A stretch of DNA of 64,000 bases from Gonatopus flavifemur (lineage: Eukaryota > Arthropoda > Insecta > Hymenoptera > Dryinidae). The translations under genes and the position numbers were made by a program. The notes under the pieces were generated by a model that worked only from the letters and a program-made list of their open reading frames with translations, was not told the origin of the DNA and did not search any database. The stretch spans positions 930,001-994,000 of the forward strand of contig JAFFJZ010000046.1 of NCBI GenBank assembly GCA_018340375.1, in the 5' to 3' direction. Numbering within the stretch: position 1 is the first letter of the stretch; every line of letters begins with the position of its first letter. This document shows, in pieces, positions 22,324-33,762 of the stretch.

Positions 22324-23753
22324 ATCATTGGCTCATCCCAAATTTGGAATATTGAACTTTCAAAGTAACCCATTTTCGAACAAATGAATTTCAACCTAAT
22401 GATCGTTCGGAATATGTAGTATCCAACCTATTGAGAGGCTACCAATTCACATGAAGGAACGTAACCCAGATGAAGTTTCAGAACGTACCCTAAAATGGTA
22501 ACGTCAGGGTTGTCGATCGTTGAAGTATTCCGAGATTCGAGATCTCGAACATTGTGCTGAACTACCTGTATTTAATCACCGTTTTAAAGATGAAACTTCT
22601 ATCTCATACTATTCTCTGGGAGTGAATATGATACGATGCCGTTTTGTTTATTCACTGAGAAGAATTATAAGAGTGGTTGTGCAAAGTGCGAGAGTACTTG
22701 TACAAACCTTCATTATATAACCTCTCTGATTATTGGGACAAAGCGGAGCGTTCTTTTCTGTCACATGTGAAACGGGTGATTTTATGTTCGTTTCCATTCT
22801 CCAAGTCTGTGGAATTAGTATCTAAAATTCAATTTCATGTTTCTTCATTGCATGTGATTCTTGTTGAAATTTTCCACTAGGTAGTACGGCGTGGATTCTT
22901 GAATTATGAGTAAGAGAAATACCTCATTAACCTCTTTTTTCAATAAAAAAGATTCTGATGGCAATTTACGTACTGAACCGATGTCCCCTGTCACTTCAAG
23001 TCAGGAATTAGATTCGCCTTCTACGTCCTCATCATCACCACTCTCGCAAGAAAATTCCGAAATTGATGATCAAAGTATCCCCAGTGAAAAAAGGAAGAGA
23101 GCGTATTCACAAAAATATGTTTATGCTTGGGAGGAATCAAGTGACTGTAAGGAATGGTTGTCAAAATCTTCAAGACAAAATATGACAGGAGGAGACGTAG
23201 CCCATTGCTCTATATGTAATTGCGAGATTACTTGTGGAAAATCAGAACTTATTAGACATTCTCAATCTGCGAAACATATAAAAATGCGAAACCTTGTGAA
23301 ATGCACCCAAAACATTTCCAGAGCAATATTCACTCCTGTAGATACGACTGCAAGAAGAGCAGAGTTGAAAATATGCGCTCTACTCGCAGAAGGAAATCTG
23401 CCTTTATCCTTAGTGGATGAACTCATTCCGTTGTGTGCCTCAATGTTTGATGACTCTAAGAAGCAAATCATCTGAAATGTAATCGGACTAAAGCTACAGG
23501 TATCATAAAAAATATCCTTGCACCAGATGTAAGTACAGGATTCTTCAAAAAAATGAGGGAAAACGAATATTCCATCATTATGGATGGAACCACGGATGTT
23601 AGTTCAAAAAAACAATGCGCTCACTGTGTAATTTACTTTGATATAATAGAGAATGAGAAAATCACTGCTTTTCTCAGTTTAACAGAATGCGAAAAAGGTG
23701 GTGCTGATATTTTGTATTCGAATTTGGTGAATTTTTTGAATAATAATGATATA

Positions 23754-25039
23754 TTAGGTGTACAAATAAGTTTCCGCGGTTTGTCAAAAGATGGCCCCAC
23801 CAGAAGGTTATGGAGAAATTGTCAGATGTAAAACGTAATATCCCAAGTTTAGTCATCTGGCAACACCATAACCTTAAAGTACTAGTGATTCCGTATCAGC
23901 ATCACGTGATTTTTTTCGTGCAAAAATGTCAAGTTTTATTCCGAATAAGCATCATTTGCGGGAACTTTTGATTTACTTCTTTAATGTGAAAAAATCTGCA
24001 GCTGAGGCGCATCGATTGCTTTTAGAAGCATATGGTGAAGCTGCTTCAAGTGAGAGAAGTTGTCAAGAATGGTTTCAAAAGTTTAAGAACGGTGAGTTTG
24101 ACGTTAAAGACAAAGAACGCAGTGGAAGGCCGAAAGTGTACGAAGACATGGAATTAGAAGTACTATTGGAGGAAGATTCGTCCCAAACGCAAAAAGAACT
24201 TGCACTTACTCTACAAGTGACTCAACAAGCAATTTCACATCGTTTAAAATCGTTAAGAATGATTCAAAAACAAGGAAATTGGGTTCCATATGAACTAAAG
24301 CCGAGAGACGTTGAACGCCGATTATGCATGAGTGAAATGCTGCTTGCCAGGAATAAAAAAAAGAGTTTTTTGCATCGTATAGTCACTGGTGACGAAAAAT
24401 GGATTCACTACGATAATCCAAAGAAGAGAAAGTCATGGGTTAAGCCCGGCGAACCATCAACATCGACAGCTAAGCCGAATATTCATGGAAAAAAACTCAT
24501 GCTGTGTATTTGGTGGGATCAGCTTGGTGTCGTGTATTATGAATTGCTGAAACCAAGCGAAACCATTACTGGAGCTCTCTACCGAACACAATTGATGAGA
24601 TTGAGTCGGGCACTTAAGGAAAAACGCGCCCATTACTACTCCAGACACGACAAAATTATTCTTTTACACGATAATGCTCGTCCACATGTTGCGGCGCCGG
24701 TAAAAACATACTTGGAAACACTCAACTGGGAAGTTTTACCCCACCCGCCGTATTCACCAGACTTAGCCCCTTCTGATTATCACCTGTTCCGGTCGATAGC
24801 ACATGGTCTGTCTGAGCAGCGCTTCACATCATATGAAGACACCAAAAATTGGGTAGATTTGTGGATAGCGTCAAAAGATGAAGAGTTTTTTCGACGGGGT
24901 ATCCGAATGTTGCCAGAAAGATGGGGAAAAGTAGTGGCAAATGATGGAAAATACTTTGAATGAAACGTAATGTACTTTTCCTTTACAATAAATTCCTAAT
25001 TTTTTATAAAAAACCGCGGAAACTTATTTGTACACCTAA
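23754..25039 (+). mobile_element. Intact mariner, copy 1
   Basis: Perfect ~28-bp inverted ends beginning TTAGGTGTACAAATAAG, flanked by TA (23752-23753, 25040-25041). 1,286 bp, the usual mariner length. Inserted in the hAT 1 transposase. Confidence 0.93.
23926..24963 (+). CDS. Mariner transposase, uninterrupted
   Basis: 345 residues from ATG 23926, no stops or frameshifts. N-terminal HTHs (FFNVKKSAAEAHRLL and TQQAISHRLKSL), then WVPYEL, TGDEKW, LLHDNARPH and YSPDLAPSDYHLF; 34 residues separate the second and third aspartates (DD34D). All three catalytic aspartates are present. It should bind the terminal repeats and cut and paste the element. Length and motifs are those of active mariners. 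The copy at 27482-28764 differs by few substitutions and single-base indels. Confidence 0.93.
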   Translation: MSSFIPNKHHLRELLIYFFNVKKSAAEAHRLLLEAYGEAASSERSCQEWFQKFKNGEFDVKDKERSGRPKVYEDMELEVLLEEDSSQTQKELALTLQVTQQAISHRLKSLRMIQKQGNWVPYELKPRDVERRLCMSEMLLARNKKKSFLHRIVTGDEKWIHYDNPKKRKSWVKPGEPSTSTAKPNIHGKKLMLCIWWDQLGVVYYELLKPSETITGALYRTQLMRLSRALKEKRAHYYSRHDKIILLHDNARPHVAAPVKTYLETLNWEVLPHPPYSPDLAPSDYHLFRSIAHGLSEQRFTSYEDTKNWVDLWIASKDEEFFRRGIRMLPERWGKVVANDGKYFE

Positions 25040-26555
25040 TACCACTACGTAACATGATCGCATTTTGTAGTAATACTACTAATGTAATGACAGATAACAA
25101 TCATTTGGTATTTTCATTATTGAAGCGAAATTCACCTCAAATTCGTACAATCAAATGTACTTGTCACTTGCTCCATCTCGCTGCAAACAAAGCTTGTGCA
25201 AAATTACCTCGATCACTCGAAGATCTGTTACGAAACATATTCGCTCATTTTCATAGAAGTGACCAGAGACGAGTGGCTTTGGAAGAATTTCATGAATTTC
25301 ATAATATCGCTACGCATTCAATTTTAGGACCTAGTCAAACCCGGTGGCTAAGTTTAAAAAATTGCGTGGATCGTGTTCTTATTTCATCCAAGTTGTTCCT
25401 GATGACCCTTCGAAGATTACGGGACCTATCTTAGAAACTATGTGAAATGATTTAACTATACCGTACCTACAATTTTTGCAATATATTTCAACCGAAATAG
25501 TGGAATGGCATGTGATGTTTTAAAGTGAACAGTCTAAAATTTCCAAGCTGAAGTCAGAGATTACTCGTGTAGTAAAGAATATATGTATGAACTTCTTAAA
25601 AGTCGATTATATAAAAGAAAACAGATATGAGGAACATCAATCTTGATGATAATAGTAATTATATGCCTCTGAAATCTATTTATATAGGTGTACGTGCTAA
25701 TACATCAATTCAAGAGTTAGTTGTTTCCGATCAGACTGGAAGTGATTTGCATTTCTTTTCCGAAGCATGTTTAAGTTTTTACACAACTTCAATTCGCGAA
25801 TTTTTAACGAGGTCTCCATTCGATGATGAATTATATACGCATGTATCAATGCTTGAACCAATAGAAGCTCGGGCTTTGAAAATGAGTAGTTGTGTTGATG
25901 CATTCAATCGATTTTTAACTTATTATGATGGTCTCTCCATTCAGGATATTGACAAAGAATGGAGGGAACATTCTTTGTTGGAGTTTCAAGAACTGAAATT
26001 GAACTCAGATCTATCAGTGGAAGATTATTGGAAGACTGTATTCAGTTTCAAAAATGGAGCAGGCGAACAATCATTCCCAAATTTAGCAAACTTCTTAGCC
26101 GCTCTTCTATGTATACCTACTTCGAATACTTCTGTTGGAAGACTATTTAGCCAATTGAATTTGATCAAAACGGCTCATAGGAATGCTTTAGGAACGGACA
26201 CTATTGCCGCGTTGATGCATACAAAAACCATCGACGCAATTCCATTTGAACCATCCCGAACAATGTTGGAAAAATCTTGGAAATAAAAATTCTACATAAT
26301 GTTCATTTTTGCTTTCTCGATTAATTTTCTATTCTTGATGTTATAAAATTATTATTCCCAAGATAAAATACTTATTTGTTTTCTCACTTCTTCTTTTGAT
26401 TTCGAATAAAGCTCTTATTCATCAAAAATTATTTGGTCTTCATTTGAAACCTCAGATTACCCTAGAAACTTGGTTTACCCTAGGAAATACCTGGAACTGC
26501 CAAAATCACCTCAGAATCGGGTAATTACCCTAGGAGTGGCAGCACTGATCCTCAC

Positions 26556-26839
26556 TCGATCCTCATCTGATTCCTCATCAATTGCTATATAGAGCACAAA
26601 TATCAAATTTCAAAAAAACATTTCTTTTCTCAGTCGATAAAAGGACATTCCTTCGGAATCAAAAATCCGGGCCCTGCACAGCAATCAGATATAGCATCAG
26701 GGATTATCCCTTGGGAATTTCAAACTGTTCCATGAGTTTAGTTCAAATAATATAATGCGAGTATGAATTCATCGGAGATTCTACAGGGCTTCACAAAATG
26801 ACATGACCATACTATGATATATGGAAATCATATCGTCAT
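26556..26839. other. Short gene-free stretch between hAT 1 and RTE copy
   Basis: No gene or repeat recognised. Confidence 0.35.
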
Positions 26840-27481
26840 ACACCAATCATTATGAAGTGATCAGTCTCATGAGTGGTTTGATGAAGTCCTCCAACCCTAT
26901 CTATTATCCCCAAAACTTGATTTCTACATATCTACGACAGTCCTCATCTTGTATGATTTGTTTCAATTACCTCAATCTAGGTCTACCTTCACAAGTTTTA
27001 CCATCCATTTTTCCTTCTGATATTGTTCTGAATGAACTATCATGCCTCAATATGTGCGTCCTACCAGATTACTTCTTTTTCTAACTATGAGTTTCAAAAA
27101 ATTTCTTGTTCCTCAAGGACCTCTTCATTGGTCACCCTCTGTATCCATTTTATCCTGAGCATCCTTCTATGACACAACAGTTTAAAAGCTCCAAGTCTTC
27201 GTTGGTCCGTTTTTCCGATTGTCCAAGTTTTGCAACCGTATGATGCTGTGCTCCAAACGTAACTCTTCAAGAATTTCTTCCTTACTGCTGAGCTAATATT
27301 TTTTTAGCATGATAACCGTTTCTTTTGCTGAAAAGCCTGTTTCCCTTGTGCTATTCTTGCTCTTATATTTTTTCCGCTTCTTGATGTTTTCGCTGGTGTA
27401 CAAATCATGGATTTTCTTTTGTCCCCATTTATATGCATACAATAGTTTTCTAGTAACATTGTTTTCATAGTGTTGAGAATA

Positions 27482-28764
27482 TTAGGTGTACAAATAAGTT
27501 TCCGCGGTTTTTTATAAAAAATTAGGAATTTATTGTGAAGGAAAAGTACATTACGTTTCATTCAAAGTATTTTCCATCATTTGCCACTACTTTTCCCCAT
27601 CTTTCTGGCAACATTCGGATACCCCGTCGAAAAAACTCTTCATCTTTTGACGCTATCCACAAATCTACCCAATTTTTGGTGTCTTCATATGATGTGAAGC
27701 GCTGCTCAGACAGACCATGTGCCATCGACCGGAACAGGTGATAATCAGAAGGGGCTAAGTCTGGTGAATACGGCGGGTGGGGTAAAACTTCCCAGTTGAG
27801 TGTTTCCAAGTATGTTTTTACCGGCGCCGCAACATGTGGACGAGCATTATCGTGTAAAAGAATAATTTTGTCGTGTCTGGAGTAGTAATGGGCGCGTTTT
27901 TCCTTAAGTGCCCGACTCAATCTCATCAATTGTGTTCGGTAGAGAGCTCCAGTAATGGTTTCGCTTGGTTTCAGCAATTCATAATACACGACACCAAGCT
28001 GATCCCACCAAATACACAGCATGAGTTTTTTCCATGAATATTCGGCTTAGCTGTCGATGTTGATGGTTCGCCGGGCTTAACCCATGACTTTCTCTTCTTT
28101 GGATTATCGTAGTGAATCCATTTTTCGTCACCAGTGACTATACGATGCAAAAACTCTTTTTTTATTCCTGGCAAGCAGCATTTCACTCATGCATAATCGG
28201 CGTTCAACGTCTCTCGGCTTTAGTTCATATGGAACCCAATTTCCTTGTTTTTGAATCATTCTTAACGATTTTAAACGATGTGAAATTGCTTGTTGAGTCA
28301 CTTGTAGAGTAAGTGCAAGTTCTTTTTGCGTTTGGGACGAATCTTCCTCCAATAGTACTTCTAATTCCATGTCTTCGTACACTTTCGGCCTTCCACTGCG
28401 TTCTTTGTCTTTAACGTCAAACTCACCGTTCTTAAACTTTTGAAACCATTCCTGACAACTTCTCTCACTTGAAGCAGCTTCACCATATGCTTCTAAAAGC
28501 AATCGATGCGCCTCAGCTGCAGATTTTTTCACATTAAAGAAGTAAATCAAAAGTTCCCGCAAATGATGCTTATTCGGAATAAAACTTGACATTTTTGCAC
28601 GAAAAAAATTACGTGATGCTGATACGGAATCACTAGTACTTTAAGGTTATGGTGTTGCCAGATGACTAAACTTGGGATATTACGTTTTACATCTGACAAT
28701 TTCTCCATAACCTTCTGGTGGGGCCATCTTTTGACAAACCGCGGAAACTTATTTGTACACCTAA
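27482..28764 (-). mobile_element. Mariner copy 2, opposite orientation
   Basis: Same TTAGGTGTACAAATAAG ends as copy 1, TA on both sides (27480-27481, 28765-28766), 1,283 bp. Inserted in the RTE-type RT frame. Confidence 0.92.
27558..28592 (-). pseudogene. Mariner transposase copy 2, homopolymer frameshifts
   Basis: Nearly the same protein as at 23926, with the frame lost around the KKKSFLHR stretch (two one-base losses, in an A run and a T run) and again at GKKLML (one A lost). Catalytic motifs TGDEKW, LLHDNARPH and APSDYHLF are all still encoded. The only lesions seen are single-base losses in homopolymers, so this may be a near-active copy or, partly, assembly error. Confidence 0.85.
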
Positions 28765-29060
28765 TATTTTCCAACTCAGCACTACTCGTAGCTAATGTAC
28801 TTATGTCATCCTCAAATTCCAGCATGCTCACATTTTCTCCTCGAATCTGTGATTTCAATTGCACTTGCTCCTTCACTTCGTTCATTGCTTGTTCTATATA
28901 TAAATTAAAAATCAATGGCGTTAGTAAGCATCCTTGTCCCACCCCTCTTTTAGTTTGTGCTTTCCCTTCCTGAGCTCATATTTCTATGATCGCGGTTTGA
29001 TTCTTATATAATTCATATATTATTCTCCTATCATTTCTTTCATCCTGAAAAAACGTATTA

Positions 29061-29724
29061 CTTTTTCCATAACAGCGTTCCTGAGTACGAAGAAATTGAT
29101 CAAATTTCAGTTTCTCTCGATTTCCTCGAATTCAAGTCAAATGCACTCACGGTCTCCTTGCTTTGGACGGCAACAATGTTCTGTAATGTTCTGGAAATTT
29201 ACGATGGGGATCTGCTGAATTTGTCACAAATGAAATATTCTGAGAAAATGGCAGTGGAAATATTGTGTATAGCAGAATGAATTTCCATGCACCTGACCAG
29301 ATCAAGATCAAGAAAAATTTCCCTCCCATCTCATTCACTTCGCGTTTAAGAAGATTTTGAATCGATTACTCTATATCGAATTTTTGGAACGTTTCAATCA
29401 ATTCGCTTCAGCACTTGGTAAATTTTGGAGGTACATTTTCTCAAAGACGTCCCTCTCAAGTGCTATTCACTTTTCCATTCCAGGAGATTCTCAATTAATT
29501 GGTCTATATCTCATAGAGAAAACATGTTGAAGTCTTCCATCGATCTCACTCAGAATTTTGTTCAATTTTGAAGTCAAGGTGAGAAAAAACCTCTTTCCGA
29601 CGACTCCCCTCATTTGTTGTTCCAGAAGGTTCTGGATTGATTGATGTATATTTCACAGGAACGAATTTTTCACTCTCCCATTGTGATGATTGCAATGAAT
29701 GGCACTTTGTTAGTAGTGTCGTCA
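29061..29724. other. Gene-free stretch
   Basis: No gene recognised. Some internally similar phrases around 29360-29640 suggest a diverged repeat, but I cannot define it. Confidence 0.35.
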
Positions 29725-29744
29725 TCTCGGAGTAGTGTTGCCGC

Positions 29745-29930
29745 GATACGGTACGGTACGATATTCAGAGCATTATCGTATCGTATCACGAAATTATCGC
29801 CTGATTATTGTATCGCCTCGGACGATATCGTATCGTATCGTATATCCTCAAGATTATCGTCAAGATCATCGTCGATAATATCGTCGATAATATTGTCGAT
29901 AATATCGGGAAAAATATCGTCGAATTCGTG
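29745..29930. repeat. CGATA-rich left subterminal region of hAT 2
   Basis: Repeated ATCGTATCGTATC, GATAATATCGTCGATAAT and similar words. The counterpart at about 33965-34105 has the same composition. Clustered short subterminal repeats are where hAT transposases with BED fingers commonly bind. Confidence 0.6.
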
Positions 29931-30103
29931 AAATTTTGAATATCTCGAATGATTTTGTGGAAACCAATCAGACTGAGAGCTGGATGCACTGATTTATACG
30001 TATAATCTGGATGTAGTATGTTCGTATGCGAATGTTAAATTTTTTGATTCGATTGAAGTTAATGAAATCACTATAAAATAATAAAAAACGACAGAACCAT
30101 CTA

Positions 30104-30237
30104 CGCCTGGCCTCCCATGGACCGAATTTTCTGGGTAATGAAACGTAATCCGAAGATGTGATTGGTCCTTGAATAGTAACTCACGGGAATTCCCTAGATA
30201 CCCCTAATGAATTCCGTTCCATGGGAGACAAGCCTAA
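30104..30237. mobile_element. ~130-bp MITE, CCTCCCATGGACC family
   Basis: GGCCTCCCATGGACC near the left end and GTTCCATGGGAGACAAGCC at the right are inverted. Same family as the elements at 20787 and 21098. Confidence 0.5.
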
Positions 30238-30689
30238 CAGTAAGCCAAGTCCTTAAAAATAATGAATCAAGATTATGATTGAAATAATACAATTATTCAA
30301 CGAAGTACAAAACACACTATAATTTCACAATAAATAATATGAAAATGAATTATCCAAAAATTTTATTGTACTTCCAAGATATAGTATTGCATCTCAGAAT
30401 TAGATCAGTTGATATTTGAATCATGTTATCGTGATAACTTGCGTTACTGTCCAGATGGAGTTCGTGCTTCAATTGGAGCCACTGTCGGAATTACTGTATC
30501 GTATCCAGTTATTACACTAGATATCAGTGTTGCGATTGCTTCGTGTTTGAAAACAATAATACATTGCAGAAAAAGTCTCTCATGAAGCGAAGGAATGGGT
30601 GAAATATTGTTCCCAGTCGAGAAGCAGATGTGTCAGACGATGGAGCTGAAAACTTGACAAATAATGATCAACGTAAAATGAAAAAAAGA

Positions 30690-30935
30690 CCAGGACTTAT
30701 GACGATTATTTTGACTGGATCGTTGACGGGCTAGCCAACTATGGGATTTGCAAAGTTTGCAAGGCACGAAACATTACCAAAAAAGTAGCTACCCCTAAAT
30801 CTGACACATCAGGATTAAGAAATCATTTAAATCTGAAACATAACGAGATTTTTCAACAACACTTTACCAAGAAAGTTTTGGATGAAAATCAACAATCTTT
30901 GACCCAAGCTTCTCGCAATGGTAAAAAAACATCAA
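30690..30935 (+). pseudogene. hAT 2 transposase exon with BED zinc finger
   Basis: Frame DYFDWIVDGLANYGICKVC, then ARNITKKV, DTSGLRNHLNLKHNE: the C-x2-C … H-x4-H of a BED finger. It ends at a consensus splice donor (atcaa|GTGAGT at 30936). The start of the gene upstream (from about 30560) is frameshifted and I cannot fix it. The following intron holds small repeats up to the exon near 31900. Confidence 0.6.
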
Positions 30936-31042
30936 GTGAGTTGTCATTAATATCAAAACACTTCAATTTTCATCATGTGAAATAATATGATCCGTTTGAA
31001 ATCATTTGAGAATAGTACCACGAATCTATTGATCATTTGAGG

Positions 31043-31265
31043 TTACCCGGATAGCAATTCAACCTTGCTGTAATGTTGTCAGGCAGGCTTGTGACATGGT
31101 TGATATAAGCCTCCTAGTTGACACACGACAAGGGTACAAGCTTACAAAACCCTTGCAGCAGGGCTGTAGCAACCTTACACTGACAAGGTTGTCAATAACA
31201 AATCAAAAACAATCGAATGACAAGTGTGACAGGGTTATGACAAGCCTACATGTTGTCTGGGTAAG
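31043..31265. mobile_element. ~220-bp MITE in hAT 2 intron, TTACCC ends
   Basis: TTACCCGGATAGCAA at the left and TTGTCTGGGTAA at the right are inverted with few mismatches. The interior is rich in 'acaaggttgt'-type repeats. Confidence 0.4.
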
Positions 31266-31267
31266 TG

Positions 31268-31800
31268 GTAGAAAAAGATTCGCAGTTCCCCAATAAAAAT
31301 CAGAATTTTTCAATCGTTTTGGATTCTAGAATGAATAAGTTTACAATATCTCTTTTCAATTAAATTCTCATATATTGGTTCTTGTCGATGAAATGTTTGT
31401 TGACATTCATCGACAAGCATCAGTATATGAGAATTCCATTGACAAGGGGTATTGTAGAAAAATTCTAAAACTTGACTTAACAGCAGAATGCCCGAAGGGG
31501 TCGATTCGACTACTCTGCTTTTTTTCTATATTGCATTGTTTTTCATCTTGTCTTAAGCTTTGCGGGAAGCGGACCGATATTTCGATCACACCAAGGTGGT
31601 CTCAATCCAGTAAGAGCCATGAAAGTGCATTATTTAATGCATAAAATTTAGAATAATGCAATAGAAACAAAAACAAAGTAGTCAAATCCATCTACTCGGG
31701 CATTCTAGTGTTAATCAAACGTATCATTCATTTTAAAACGATTGAAAAAAATTCTGATTTTCAACTGGAAAACTCGGTCTTTTCTTCTACAGCTTTACCT
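31268..31800. repeat. ~530-bp foldback in hAT 2 intron
   Basis: Blocks at 31270-31350 (AATCAGAATTTTTCAATCG) and 31480-31540 (AGAATGCCCGA, CGACTACTCTG) recur inverted at 31735-31800 and 31650-31720. A separate strong hairpin lies inside the left arm at 31364-31434. Confidence 0.5.
31364..31434. repeat. Pre-miRNA-like hairpin, ~70 nt
   Basis: AATTCTCATATA and TATATGAGAATT form the base; CTTGTCGATGAAATGT pairs with ACATTCATCGACAAG with a single bulge; the six bases between pair mostly by wobble. Stem about 34 bp, loop TTGTTG. Confidence 0.5.
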
Positions 31801-31982
31801 TGAAGCATCAATAGATTCGTTCTAATTTCAATTGATTATGAATATTCATAGGAAGGGTTTATCAACCCGTTGATATAATGAAAGGGGATGATGAATTTCT
31901 ATGTTCCCTGTATCGAGAAATACATTTGATTGGATGTTATTCAAAACTATCATCACAGGTATGAAATCGAGAAGAGTTTGTC

Positions 31983-33610
31983 TTGAAATTGGTAGAATGG
32001 GTTGCAGTTAAATATCTTCCTCTGAGCTTTTTTGATGATGAGCTGACTCCAGAACTATTTCATGGAATTAATCCTCAATTAAAACCTCCATGTCGTACAT
32101 CATTGACAACGGCAGTCTGTGATACTTACCACAAAGCAAAGGATATCGTAATGAACAAGTTGAGAAAAAATACCTCAAGAATATCATACACAGTCGATGG
32201 TTGGACCTCAATTCGCACAAACTCGTATTATGGTATTACTGGTCATTTTATTAATAAAAATTGGGAGATGTATTCATTGGCAATTGATTTTATTCCATGT
32301 CAAGGGCTGCATGCTGGTGTTGACATTGCTCAATTTTTTGTTAATTCTCTTTGCGAAGTGGGGCTGCAAAACAGCATTCAAGGTATTACCGTGGATAATG
32401 CCTCGGTGAATCGAGTCTTCATGGAAAAAGTCGAAGAAAAATTAAAAGAGAAGGATATTGACTTTCAAGCTGATTCACAGCATTTCCGTTGTTTCCCGCA
32501 CATTTTAAATTTAGCCGCACAAAATGTCCTCAAAGAATCACACGTTGATGAAGTGCCAGACAAAGATTTTTATGATTTATACGACGAAGGCAATGAGGAA
32601 GAAACTGTTGATGATGATCGGGGTCAAAATGAGAAACTTTTACCACTAGTTGAACTACGGATTATTTGCAAAAAGTTGAAAAAATCTCCGCAAATAAGCC
32701 AAAAACTTGAAAGTTATTGTAACGTTCATGAAGAAAAAAAGATTCACTTGCCTTTGGACGTATCCACAAGATGGAATACTACCTACGAACTAATTGTAGC
32801 TGGAATCAATCGCTTCACTTACATCGGATAAAAGTTTCAACCTACAGCATTTGGATATCACTGATACAGAGTGGTGTCTACTCCAAACGATCCAAAAGTT
32901 CTTGAGAAATTTCAAAAAACTCTCTGACAATCTTAGTAGAGATCAGTATGCAACACTCCCTTCAGTTGTTGTTGGGGTAAAATTTTACTGGATAACATCG
33001 AAAAACAATGTCACGATCTGGATATGAAACCTGACAGAACAAACATTGATGGGACTATGATTCGTGTTTTTCTGGCTGGACGAGATAAAATATTAAAACA
33101 TTATCACAAAACGAATTGGATTTATTGTGCTGTGCTCATCCTCGATCCTAGACACAAGTTAGAAATATTTGATAAGACTCCATGGGGAAGAGAATTGAAA
33201 GAAAATTCATACGAAACGTTCCGGGATATTTATAGAACAAAATATACTGATCCAATCAATGGAAATGACGAAACTGTTGGAAAGACAGTTGACGTTGACT
33301 CAGATGATGAATATTCAAAAAGCATAGATGATTTGTATTGTACTGGTAGAAGAGGTAACCAAGACTGGGAATCAGAATTGAAAACTTATCTTCAATTACC
33401 AAGGGCTGATCAGAAAGTCGATATTTTGAACTGGTAGACAGTAAATGAAAACAATTTTCCAAGGGTAGCAAAAATGGCGCGAGATTTACGACTCCACTGC
33501 TGGCTTGATTTTGAGGAAGCATCGGAGTAGACTAAACGACGATAACATAGAGTCCCTTTTGTGCTCACATTCATGGTTCAAAAACTCGTTGAGAGGTTCA
33601 CTTATTGAAC
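31983..33610 (+). pseudogene. hAT 2 transposase, main body
   Basis: 282 uninterrupted codons from about 31983 carry the hAT catalytic landmarks: YTVDGWTS, YYGITGHFI, GITVDNASVN, FRCFPHILNLAAQNVLK and LPLDVSTRWNTTYELI. The frame then breaks at 32831 and continues (TEWCLLQTIQKFLRNFKKL), then 33024-33437 (CAVLILDPRHKLEIF, then ENSYETFRDIY) to a weak dimerisation region ending near 33610. Frameshifts and a stop make it inactive. The exon probably starts upstream near 31870. Confidence 0.8.
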
Positions 33611-33702
33611 TTGAAGAAAAACATTGAAAAATGTTAACAATTACAATACTTCCGTTCCCCAAAGAATTGCAATGTTTGTGATACATATACGTATAATGTG
33701 AG

Positions 33703-33762
33703 CATATAATATAATATAATATAATATAATATGATATAATATATATGATATATATATTTTAT
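33703..33762. repeat. TATAA/TA microsatellite
   Basis: Runs of ATAAT and ATAT units over about 60 bp in the 3' non-coding part of hAT 2. Confidence 0.85.

Larger units (their letters stand above)
22906..26286 (+). pseudogene. hAT transposase (element 1), split by mariner
   Basis: Starts ATG 22906 (MSKRNTSLTSFFNKK). A BED-like zinc finger lies around CSICNCEITCGKSELIRHSQSAKH. After a frameshift near 23468 the catalytic region follows (EYSIIMDGTTDVSSKKQ). The mariner at 23754-25039 interrupts it; the frame resumes at PLRNMIAFCSNTTNVM, CTCHLLHLAANKAC and SQTRWLSLKNCVDR. After more decay (25435-25626) the C-terminus carries the hAT dimerisation motif LIKTAHRNALGTDTIAALMH. Stop at 26284-26286. 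Non-functional. Confidence 0.8.
20499..26547 (+). mobile_element. hAT element 1, with nested insertions
   Basis: Terminal inverted repeats CAGTGCTGCCACT (20499) and AGTGGCAGCACTG (ending 26547). Flanking 8-bp sequences ATTCTTAC (20491-20498) and ATCCTCAC (26548-26555) agree at 6 of 8 bases, as expected for an aged hAT target duplication. Carries a decayed hAT transposase, a nested mariner and several small inverted-repeat elements. Confidence 0.85.
26840..29060 (-). pseudogene. RTE-type retrotransposon fragment split by mariner 2
   Basis: Minus strand. From the right: DERNDRRIIYELYKNQ, then GVGQGCLLTPLIFNLYIEQ and SMLEFEDDISTLATSSAELEN (the RT catalytic box; FADD is altered to FEDD), broken by the mariner at 27482-28764. 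It continues as MKTMLLENYCMHINGDK and, further left, the ALYGCETW-type tail. The 3' end near 26850 matches the copies at 20200 and 54670. Several frameshifts; 5'-truncated near 29060. Confidence 0.7.

Noticed and set aside
31375..31644. Overlapping open frames in the hAT 2 intron
   Set aside because: They run through hairpin and foldback repeats and read differently in each arm.
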